A stretch of DNA of 64,000 nucleotides from assembly GCF_910592395.1 (NCBI RefSeq), contig NC_088321.1, forward strand, positions 1,986,001-2,050,000, given 5' to 3'. Below, one piece after another: positions 30,201-42,200 of the stretch. The position numbers were made by a program, and so were the translations under genes. The notes under the pieces were generated by a model. The model was not told the origin of the DNA and made no database searches. It saw only the letters and a list, made by a program, of their open reading frames with translations. Source of the stretch: Lineus longissimus (lineage: Eukaryota; Nemertea; Pilidiophora; Heteronemertea; Lineidae). The first letter of the stretch is position 1, and every line of letters begins with the position of its first letter.

Positions 30201-33200
30201 CTCCATGCCGGGGTTTGTCAATCTTGGAACCTGTGACAGCAAAGCTAAGTGCCCTTTGGGCCGGTGCGTCAAGATCCATGTGTAGAACATGGCCCAGCAT
30301 TGACCATCTTTGCTTTGCAACCTCAGCAGAGAGAGATTCGTCGTTGCACAGTTCGTACAGTGCCTTGGTGCTGATGAGGCTTTTCGGCCAGCAGTGACCT
30401 TCGTCCGTGACGGAGTATGTAGATCTTGGAACCTGTGACAGCAAAGTCAAGTGCCTTTTGGGCCGGTCTGTCAAGATCCATGCGTAGAACATGGCACAGC
30501 ATCGACCATCTTTGCTTTGCAACCTTGGCAGAGAGAGATTCGTCGTTGCACAGTTCGTACAGTGCCTTGGTGCTGATGAGGCTTTTCGGCCAGCAGTGAC
30601 CTCCGTCCGTGACGGGGTTTGTAGATCTTGGAACCTGTGACAGCAAAGTCAAGTGCCTTTTGGGCCGGTGCGTCGGGATCCATGCGAAGAACATGGCACA
30701 GAATCGACCATCTTTGCTTTGCAACCTCAGCAGAGAGAGATTCGTCGTTGCGCAGTTCGTACAGTGCCTTGGTGCTGATGAGGCTTTTCGGCCAGCAGTG
30801 ACCTTCGTCCGCGACGGGGTTTGTAGTTCTTGGAACCTGTGACAGCAAAGTCAAGTGCCCTTTGGGCAGGTGTGTCGAGATCCATGCGTAGAACATGGCA
30901 CAGCATCGACCATCTTTGCTATGCAACCTCGGCAGAGAGAGATTCGTCGTTGCACAGTTCGTACAGTGCCTTGGTGCTGATGAGGCTTTTCGGCCAGCAG
31001 TGACCTTCGTCCGCGACGGGGTTTGTCAATCTTGGAACCTGTGACAGCAAAGTCAAGTGCCTTTTGGGCCGGTCTGTCGGGATCCATGCGAAGAACATGG
31101 CCCAGCATCGACCATCTTTGCTATGCAACCTCGGCAGAGAGAGATTCGTCGTTGCACAGTTCATACAGTGCCTCGTTTCTGATGAGGCTTTTCGGCCAGC
31201 AGTGACCTGTGACGGTGCGAAGGTGTCTCACCTCAATATCAGTCGCTCACCTTGATATTATTAATATTCAAATCTTTGAGGTCTGGGTCGTCATCTTCTA
31301 GTTTCTGTCTGCTCGCTTCAACATCCGTGTCATTTGGCGGCTCATTCGGGACGACTTTCAACTCCTGGTATTTTGCTAGGCCCTTGAAACCACCGCAAAT
31401 CTGCTCCTTGTTTTCATAGGCGCTGTGATACTGCACTTGGTTCAACATGCCCGTGAAACCAAGAATAGCTGGAAGGGAAGAGAAATTCAATAATTTAATG
31501 CCTGTTTTCGTATTTGTATTATTTGGGAGTTCATTCGGGATGGCCTTAAACTCTGTGCCTTGCTAGGCCCTTGAAATCAGCACATATCTGCTCCTTGTTT
31601 TCATAGGCGCTGAGATACTGCACTTGGTTCAACATGCCCGTGAAACCAAGAATAGCTGGAAGGGAAGAGAAATTCAATAATTTAATGCCTGTTTTCGTAT
31701 TTGTATTATTTGGGAGTTCATTCGGGATGGCCTTAAACTCTGTGCCTTGCTAGGCCCTTAAAATCAGCATATATCTGTTCCTTGTTTTCATAGGCGCTGT
31801 GATACTGTAGTTGGTTCAACATGTCAGTGAAACCAAGGATGGCTGGAAGGGAAGAGAAATTCAGAAATTCAGCGCCTGTTTTCATATCTATATTATTTGG
31901 GGGCTCATTCTGGACGGCCTTAAACTTTGTGCCTTGCTAGGCCCTTAAAATCAGCATATATCTGTTCCTTGTTTTCATAGGCGCTGTGATACTGCACTTG
32001 GTTCAACATGCCCGTGAAACCAAGGATAGCTGGAAGGGAAAAGAAATTCAGAAATTCAGCGCCTGTTTTCATATCTGTATCATTTGGGAGTTCATTCGGG
32101 ACGGCCTTAAACTCTGTGCCTTGCTAGGCCCTAAAATCAGCACATATCTGTTCCTTATTTTCATAGGCGCTGTGGTACTGTGCAGTCTAGGAGGGGGGGG
32201 GGGGACTAGTTTCGGTATGGGCCAAGGCCAAAAAACACAAAGATACCAGTGCTTTTGTGGACATTTTCAAACCGCCCATCGACCTCAAAGGGTTTAGGCC
32301 AATACATTCAGTCCCCATCTGGCACTGTTCCATAATCCCATAATAAAGTGTTTATCAACTGTTAAGTTCGACAAGTGGGTCTCTAATCCATATTCGGTGG
32401 GTTTAAGATCAGTTCAGGGGGCATCTCAAGAATCTCACCCCAATTTACAATGTCAATTGTCATGTTTGCATCGGCACCGGGAATCCCACTTGTTAGAGGT
32501 GAGTACCCTGCCCAGCTATTCCAAACTGGGCAGGGCTTCCCCCAGGATCTTTTTCATGGGGAAAAGGATTTTTTGTTCTTTTTAATTAGAAAATGATCTC
32601 TCCTTAAGCTTGTTTCATCTGAAAATGCTTAGGCCTACTTCTTAGTATCTTAAAATGCCACTTTAGACTTCAAGACACAAGTTTCAAAAATTTAATCAGG
32701 ATGATGGGGGATATACCCTATGCCCAAATATTGGGGGATATGTCGTTTTTCTTCCAATTTCAAAGATTCAGACTTCTACGGGCAGCTGGGGCGTAGATAT
32801 TTCCATTCATGCCGTAAAATTAAGCTATTTTAGGAGAAAAATTAGAAATACTCCAAAAATCAGAAATGTCTAACTCTAATAATCCCTCTTGTACTATGGG
32901 AACGACTGCTCACTTTCTAGAACGATTTTTGCTGATTGTGGCCAATATATTTGTCCGAGACATATTCTTCTCTGACGCACAATGGTGATATGAATAAAGA
33001 CTAGCAAATGCTTTTATCTAAAACTCCATGTACATTTACACCAGGCCTCTCTGTACAAAACTGAAGTAAAAGCATTTGCTAGACTATTATCAAAAACTCC
33101 ATGTACATTTACACTAGGCCTCGCTGTACAAAACTGAAGTAAAAGCATTTGCTAGACTATTATCTAAAACTCCATGTACATTTACACTCGGCCTTTCTGT

Positions 33201-36200
33201 ACAAAACTGAAGTAAAAGCATTTGCTAGACTATTATCTAAAACTCCATGTACATTTACACTAGGCCTCTCTGAACAAAACTGAAGTAAAAGCATTTGCTA
33301 GACCATTATCTAAAACTCCATGTACATTTACACTAGGCCTTTCTGTACAAAACTGAAGTAAAAGCATTTGCTAGACTATTATCTAAAACTCCATGTACAT
33401 TTACACTAGGCCTCTCTGAACAAAACTGAAGTAAAAGCATTTGCTAGACCATTATCTAAAACTCCATGTACATTTACACTAGGCCTTTATGTACAACACT
33501 GAAGTAAAAGCATTTGCTAGACTATTATCTAAAACTCCATGTACATTTACACTAGGCCTCTCTGAACAAAACTGAAGTAAAAGCATTTGCTAGACCATTA
33601 TCTAAAACTCCATGTACATTTACACTAGGCCTTTCTGTACAAAACTGAAGTAAAAGCATTTGCTAGACTATTATCTAAAACTCCATGTACATTTACACTG
33701 GGCCTCTCTGTACAAAACTGAAGTAAAAGCATTTGCTAGACTATTATCTAAAACTCCATGTACATTTACACTAGGCCTCTCTGTACAAAACTGAAGTAAA
33801 AGCATTTGCTAGTCTTTATTCATATCAGCGATTGACACGACCCCTTAATTATAAACTCGGCAAAGCTCTTCCAAAGTATAATCCCAATTCCCCCCTACAC
33901 AAATGTTTTACAAACAATCTAATGCAGTTGTGTACATTCAATATTGCCATGTACACATTCTAAACAAACTTTCTAAATAACGCAATCTGAACACTTTACT
34001 TTCCCCTTATGGACAACACTCCTATCAAATTAGGCCTAAATTAGACAATGTGTGACCACAAATGTCTAAAGCGCCCCCTTTGTAAATACAGACCAATTAT
34101 TCGGTGGATTAACTGGTCTTTCCATAACATTTGATCACATTATGAACAGTTCTAAGCCAGGGGGCTATTTAAGGCTTAAGGTGACACACCAATTGTTAGT
34201 TCCTTGTTCAATTGTAAAGAAGGACGTGTTCTGTTTATTCTAATGCAAGTATCAATTCGTGTCTTGTACCCCCCCCCCCTCCTCAAGGGTACGACACCGT
34301 ATCACCCTATAACGACATCTTAAGGCTCAAGCATCACCCTTTTTTCACCAATGCTACTTTTTCTTTCGTCAAGACATCACCATCAACAATATATCAGTTA
34401 TCACCGTCATATAAAGTAACCGAACTAATTTTACTGGGTAAGGCTGTATGTTCGACAAGACATCGACACATTAGCATCCTTATTCTTTCCAGCTTCGCCA
34501 AATTTTCACTAAAGGAAAAATAAATACTACTCAAGCATCGGCAAAGATTAGTGGTGATAGCTTAACTACCCTTGAGGAGGGGGGGGGGTACAAGAAACGA
34601 ATTGATACTTGCATAAGGTTCACGTCACAGACCCGAACAATTTTTACCTATCATTATGGCCAGTTCTAAGCCAGGGGGCTATTTTAGGCTTAAGGTGACA
34701 CATCATTGGTTCCTTGTTCAATTGTAAAGAAGGACGTGTTATGTTTATTCTAAGGTTCACGTCACAGACCCGAACAAGTTTTTGCCTATCTTATAGACTA
34801 CAACCTCTGAACCAGGGATCGGCCGGGTCATGACTTCCGGAAACATAAAATTAATTCAACAGGCCTGAAGTGTCCCACCTAAGGTCAGGTATAAACAAAC
34901 CCGAACAAAGCAACAAAATGACAACCCTGACCTAAATTGAAAATAGAGATTTTCAATCAGCCCACTGTCCTTTCCTCGCCAGTGAACTCACTCGATAACA
35001 CTAGCCTACAAAGTTCTTTAACAATCTTGATTCCCGGCCAAGAACCTTTTCTTCATTTGGGTTGACCACAGTCACTATCATTTTAGCAAGAACTTATCCA
35101 AAAGCAATCAGAACTCCTTCCACATGAAGTGAGTGCCGACTTCGAGGATGGGACACTGTTCTCTGGAAAGCCAAGAACCGACTCCAACCCTTGAAATTGG
35201 CATCAACCTCTTGGCTACTTTTTATTTTTATTATTATTATTATTATTAAAAACATTTTTATAGCACTTAACGTTGTTAAAACTTCTAAGCGCTTTACAAT
35301 TTATAATTAAACAATAAAACATTAATACATGATAGAATAAGTCATTACTAAAGAAAACGTGCAAGTGGGATTTAATAAAAAAAAAAAAAAAAAAAAAAAT
35401 TCTTAAAAATAGTGCAGTTTTAAAACGACCCAGGGTACTCTGGCCACGAACACTATTTGGCAGCTCATTCCATAGCTTTGGTCCCGCCACTGCGAATGCA
35501 GAGGTGCCTATCACCCAGTTCAAAGGCTACCCCCTACTGCTACCCCTAACCACTGCTCATCTGCTACCCACTAACTTAACCTAAGGCGTATAGATGGCGC
35601 TGCGGTCGCGGCAAAGACAGAGATTTTGACAGATGCACGTTGTTGCACAATGATACAAAAAAGGCCCGGTATGGAACGGTTCAAAGTCCTGGTCGTCGAG
35701 AGGTTAAGTTCGTTTTGAAGGAGTTCTAACCACTTCAGGATTTCAATTCTAGTCAAAATACAGTGGAACCTCCCTTAGCGGACACCTCTCTATTAAGGAC
35801 AACCTCTCTATTACGGACAACTTCTCTATTAAGGACAACCTCTCTATTAAGGACAACCTCTCTATTAAGGACACTAGTTTTGGTCCCAAATTGGTAGTTT
35901 CTATTCAATTTGACCTCTCTAATCAGGACACCTCTCTATTAAGGACAACCTCTCTATTAAGGACAACCTCTCTATTAAGGACAACCTCTCTATTAAGGAC
36001 AACCTCTCTATTAAGGACAACCTCTCTATTAAGGACAACCTCTCTATTAAGGACAACCTCTCTATTAAGGACAACCTCTCTATTAAGGACACCTCTCTAT
36101 TAATGACACTAGCTTTGGTCCCAAATTGGTAGTTTCTATTCAATTTGACCTCTCTAATCAGGACACCTCACTATAAAGGACAACCTCTCTATTAAGGACA

Positions 36201-39200
36201 GCACTTGCCAGTCCCGAAGGTGTCCTTAAAGGTGCAACAGGGGTATAAAAGGCCCAGATCTTCCAAGATGGCTGCTCAGATGAATACATTACATACAACT
36301 GTTATGAGAAGTTGAGGAACTCCTCATACATTTTGCAATTTCTATGAATACAAGTCATGTATTCACCCCAAAATTGTCACAGGCCCTTATGAATATATGT
36401 GGAATCTAATGTGTAGCACTATTTTTTATGAACCCCCACAGTATTGCAAACTCAGTATTTTTTTGGGAAGAACTTGGCTAAATTCAAAATTCCCCCACCT
36501 CTAATTGACAGGAGGCCAGTAGCCAATCACCTGCATGTAAACAAAAGCACATGACTGTAGAGTAGCAAAACATAAACAAACACGTGTATGCAGAATGAAG
36601 TATGTACTCACAGTAACCGAGATGCAAATTGGCGAAGGTTAATCCATTTTGTATCCTATTTATAGTCAATAAAGTGTAAACTATCATAATTATCGTTATC
36701 CTCAAACTACAGTTATAATTATTCCATGCATATTTGGTTATATATATCAAGAAAAGTATGAATAAAAAGTACCACTCCTGAGAATCTTAGGCTACCACCA
36801 CTGATGTCCCATATATTCCACTCCTGGTGGATTTGGATATAATCCACGAACATGATTGAGAACACATTCTGGCATCACTTCTCTTTCCACCCTCACAGGT
36901 TCCATACCACCATCCCTTGCCCTTTTCATCCAAGCTGACCTCCTCTTCTGGTATCTGCGGTCCATCCATACATTCCTTTCTTTCAGTTCCTTCCAATAGT
37001 TTTTGTAGAGTTTTTTTCTAATCGCACTATTTCTCTCAGGTTTTCTTGGGTTGGCAGGTTGCCCTTCTCCCAGCCAACGTTTAGGGTGTGTGGTGACACA
37101 GGGTACAGATAAACACACTCTACATTCTCCATCTCTGAACTCCTCCTCTTCATCATCATCATCATCATCAGGAAGGACTTCTTCTTGGACTTGTGCTTGG
37201 TCACCTTCATTGACTACAGCACCAGCTTCAGCTACACCATCAAAACATTCATTGGCATCTCCAACTGCAACACTTTCTCCATCTCCTGTCACATCTTTCA
37301 CTTCAACAACTGCAGTATCAACATCAAGGTCTTGATACTGCATAAAAATCCCAAAAAGTTCAAACTGATCACGGGTTAGTTTCAGTGTATAAAGTTTTGC
37401 ATCCATTTCTACCAAACACTGCCAAATGCGCGCCAAAATGCTTGAACAGTAGGTTGGCAGGTTTGGACTGAACCATCTAGTAGCCTGCAGAGGGGTATGA
37501 CAAATCAGCAGATGTGACCCATGAGTTTCAGTTTGATCTGGAGTCCAAACCACTGCAGATACCACGTAACCATCATGATGAGCAATCAACTATCACCTAC
37601 ACCTTCAACCTCGACTGCTGATTCGGACTCTGTTATAAGACCAACACCAAACATGCCAGATGGACAGCAAAATGAAGATGACATTGGTCCACCAAAGAAA
37701 AAGTACAAAAAGAACAACCCAGAGACTGTGAAACGTTACAATGAATCTAGGAAGGATAAGCCAAAGCTGCCAACCGGTAATGTTAGCTTTTGTGCCAATT
37801 CGGATGAAGGCAAAGAGGAATTAAACAACCTCATGCAAGAAATTAAGTCCTATCTTGGAGATGGAAATTCAAACAAAACCACAAACTATAAATTTCTCCT
37901 GGAAGTTTGTAACTTCTACAAAACCCATAACATAACAAAAAACAGTGATGATGCTGCTGATCACATGAAGGACTGGGTGGAGTCAACCACCAGTAAAAGA
38001 TTTGCGGACCTAGAGGCTTCAAGGGAACAACTATTTCTCACAAGTGTGAATGGTATCAAGGAACTATTCTTACTTAGGGACAAGCACCAGACGGTCTGTC
38101 AGGATTCATTAGACATTGACTACATAATGAGTGGACACATTGCGTTGACAACTTTCAAATGTTCTGCCTCCCATTCATTTAATTGGATTTCTACACCCTA
38201 TCTTGCAGACAAGGGACTAGCAAATTACCGAATGGCACATGGCTATGCCGTATCTGGTATTTTGCCAAACCAGTACATCCGATTTTGCAAGGCCGCTGGG
38301 ATAGGGTGCCTAGGTGAGGAATACCTAAACACCATCTTTGAAACATACGGATATCGTCAAGTCATCGAGGAGGTGAAACAGGAGAGCTGCACAGAAGCCC
38401 TTCAAGAAGAAATTGAATCATACGACGAGGATTATGGAGGAATAAACATTCTCAGTGATGCAAGGCATGGGACACGCAGAAATGCCAAAGATGCTTCAGT
38501 TGTATGCATTGGATGCAACTCACATAAGGTTTTGGTTGATGTCCATGTCACCAAAGATGATGATCCCTGCCCACAGCGACATGAAATGTTTGGAACGAAA
38601 AAGATCTACGAGTATTTCCATGAAAAGGGTGTGCCAGTTAAGAAACACTGTCATGATCTGAACAAGCCGATCAACAAATACATCAGGGAAAATCAGCCAG
38701 GTACGATATCTAACAATGATACATGGCATGCTTCAAAGGGAGTAACCACTGCCATCTCGAAAATAACAAAAGGGTTAAAAAGAGAAAAAAACAAACTATG
38801 GCATCCAGAATTAGCTGATAAGGCTGCTAGTATAAGAACCCATACTTATTGGTGCATGAAAAATTGTGGACAAAATGCAGACAAGCTTACGTCATCTATT
38901 ATGAATATTGTGGAACACTACAAGAACATCCACGACAACTGTGACCCTTCTTCAAGATGCAGGACTGATTCCCACTACGTTCCTTCAAAAGAAATTATCA
39001 AAAGTGAATTAGCAATCAATCTCCTCACACAGAAACTGAAATCACTTGAAGTGTGTAAAAATGCAAAAGACTTTGTATTCTGTATGGACACATATTATGT
39101 GGAAAGTTACAACAATGCGATGCTACAGTATCATGATAAGCGTGTGGTATTTTCGGATAAAATATATGGAATGCGGGCAAACCTTGCAGTGATGGACTGG

Positions 39201-42200
39201 AATGAGCATGTTGGTCGGGAGCACACCTCATCAAGAACAATCATGGATATACGCAATCCAAGGCGGCAGGTGCAAATCCGTGTGAAAAAGAGAAAGTCAT
39301 ATCAGTTTTGGGACATTATCTGGGAGAAATTTGCAATGAGGAGACTTTCCCTTTAAGACAATGTCTATAAACACCCCCTGCCATTGGACTGGCCCAATCT
39401 GTGAGTAGCACTTTTTGATTTGACTTGACAAACAGACAGTAAGGTTACCCCTGCACACCCCATTAAAACTAAAAGAAACCAGATGCTGCCCAAGATAGGT
39501 CCGTTTCATAAACCCTGCAACTAAAACTCTACATCCATTATGTGACGAGGCGTACCCGATTCTTTGTCAATGTATTGTGAGCCCAGAATTTTCTGTTCCA
39601 CACAAACCATGCAACTTTATCTCTCAATTCACTCTATGGTGAGGTATAGCAAGTTGGTCCAAGTTCAGTGGTCTAGTAAAGTAAGTCACCAGGAAGTCAT
39701 CAGGTTTGGCTACAAACAGAGGCCAACTTCTGAAGAAAAAGTTTATCACTGGGTGACAGCAAGAATGTGCCGGTACTTCATCCATTGCAAGTTGATTTCC
39801 TTGTGTTAACCCCTTTTGGTTAAAAACCGATTTTACTTTGGCATCATCATTGAAAATCACATGCATTTACAATGTGCACTACAACACAGCCATGTGCTTA
39901 TTTCCCGGCAATTACACACTAGTGCTATTTATGTCAACCACTCAGCAACCAGGTGGCCTTATCAGTGGGCAGGACTTTGTATGTAGGTCATCTACCCCAT
40001 CAGACTGATGGGATGTTGCATCTTTAACAGAGAGGTTCTACTGTAGAGCTAACTGTGGCCAACTCCCAACAGTTCCCCGACCTGTTTTCCCCCTATTCCA
40101 GAAGTAGGCCCATGTTGATTTATATTGCACAAGCGGGTCATTAGGCATTACTGAATTATGCTCAATAATGATCTGATTAGCCACACCAATAGTTTTTGCT
40201 AATTGTGACAAATGACCTGTTGACATATTTACAATTTTTCTTCCCACGGACCGAACTATGTTTGGTTCAGGAGAAAGATTTCATCAAGTTCATATGAAAA
40301 ATCGCCTTCCCCTTCTGTCAGTTGTGGCTCTCCCCACCCCCTCCCCCTCTTCACTTGGAACCTACTTCACAAAGACGTCACAGAAAGGGAAATACAGTAG
40401 AACCTCCCGTAGCGGACACCTCTCTACTAAGGACAACCTCTCTATTAAGGACAACCTCTCTATTAAGGACACTAGTTTTGGTCCCAAATTGGTTCTTTCC
40501 ATTCAATTTGACCTCTCTAATCAGGACACCTCTCTATTAAGGACAACACTTGTCAGTCCCGAGGGTGTCCTTAGTAGAGAGGTTCTACTGTATCTATAAA
40601 GGCCTGTCACTCAAACAGATACTGGCCAAATCTACTACCGGTAATTCCTCATCGGAAGCGTTATTTAAGATTTCATCAAACTCTACTAAAATACCCGCCC
40701 TCCATTTCTGTCAGTTTTGCCCCCTTCTCTCTTTTGTAACCTACAGTAGAACCTCTCTATTAAGGACACCCTTGGGACTGACAAGTGCTGTCCTTAATAG
40801 AGAGATGTCCTGATTAGAGAGGTCAAATTGAATGGAAGCAACCAATTTGGGACCAAAGCTTGTGTCCTTAATAAAGAGGTTGTCCTTAATAGAGAGGTTG
40901 TCCTTAATAGAGAGGTGTCCTTAATAGAGAGGTTGTCCTCAATAGAGAGGTTGTCCTCAATAGAGAGGTGTCCTCAATAGAGCAGTTGTCCTTAATAGAG
41001 AGGTTGTCCTTAATAGAGAGGTTGTCCTTAATAGAGAGGTTGTTCTTAATAGAGAGGTGTCCGCTAAGAGGGGTTCCACTGTACTTGACAAAGACGCCGC
41101 CTTGGGGAGGGCTGAATCAAAATTCCTGATGCTCAGATACCTACCAGCTAAATCTACTAATTCCTCCTCGGAAGCATTATTTAAGATTTCATCGAACTCT
41201 GTTGAAATACCGCTCTCCTCCTCGGTCAGTTTAGGCTGCTCCTTGGCTTTGAAGATTTTTCCTAAAAAGAACCGTAAAAATTCGTCAAAAGCGGTCGTTG
41301 TTTATGTACAGCCTCAATCCGTGGTTTCTCAAAGCGCTCACTCCCCAAATGGTCTTCACCATCAGCACTTTTTGATGGTACCATCTGTAAACCTATTGTC
41401 ATGACCAATCTTTGGAAAGCTCTTAATGAGCTCTTTCTGATTGTACCACTTGTAACCCTATTGACATGACTATTCTTAAGAAAGCTCTCAATGAGCCCTT
41501 TCTGATGGTACCATCTGTAAACCTATTGACAAGACCATTCATTGGAAAGCTCTCAATGAGCACTTTCTGATGGTACCATTTGTAACCCTATTGACATGAC
41601 TATTCTTAAGAAAGCTCTCAATGAGCACTTTCTGATGGTACCATTTGTAACCCTATTGACATGACCATTCATTGGAAAGCTCTCAATGAGCACTTTCTGA
41701 TGGTACCATCTGTAAACCTATTGACATGACCATTCATTGGAAAGCTCTCAATGAGCACTTTCTGATGGTACCATCTGTAAACCTATTGACATGACCATTC
41801 TTAATAAAGCTCCCAATGAGCACTTTCTGATGGTACCATCTGTAAACCTATTGACATGGCCATTCTTAAGAAAGCTCTCAATGAGCACTTTCTGATGGTA
41901 CCATCTGTAAACGTATTGACATGACCATTCATTGGAAAGCTCTCAATGAGCACTTTCTGATGGTACCATCTGTAAACCTATTGACATGACCATTCTTGAT
42001 AAAGCTCTCAATGAGCACTTTCTGATGGTACCATCTGTAAACCTATTGACATGACCATTCATTGGAAAGCTCTCAATGAGCACTTTCTGATGGTACCATC
42101 TGTAAACCTATTGACATGACCATTCATTGGATAGTTCTCAATGAACATTTTCTGATGGTACCATCTGCAAACCTATTGACATGACCATTCTTAAGAAAGC

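Larger units (their letters stand above)
36230..40023. mobile_element. Complete Kolobok-like DNA transposon (3.8 kb)
   Basis: TTAA at 36,226-36,229 and 40,024-40,027 is a target duplication. Removing the element and one TTAA restores the MITE sequence GTCCTTAA(T/C)AGAGAGG found intact elsewhere. The ends AGGTGCAACA and (reverse) AGATGCAACA form short TIRs. It holds two divergent ORFs, a DDE-type transposase (plus) and a small acidic Cys protein (minus). TTAA duplication plus AG-starting ends plus this transposase type point to the Kolobok superfamily; piggyBac ends normally start CC. Neither ORF contains a stop or frameshift, suggesting a recent insertion. Confidence 0.75.
35761..40043. mobile_element. 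Pogo-like MITE split by the Kolobok-like element
   Basis: The left part is 35,761-36,229 and the right end, CAGAGAGGTTCTACTG, is 40,028-40,043. TA lies outside both ends (35,759-35,760 and 40,044-40,045). Without the insert the copy is about 485 bp, enlarged by roughly 15 tandem 18-bp units (CTCTCTATTAAGGACAAC). Confidence 0.85.

Noticed and set aside
36230-40023. piggyBac element
   Set aside because: TTAA duplication fits, but the ends start AGRTGC rather than CC, and the transposase motifs (TWHxxK, YWCxxxC, YxxESxN) are not those I know from piggyBac.
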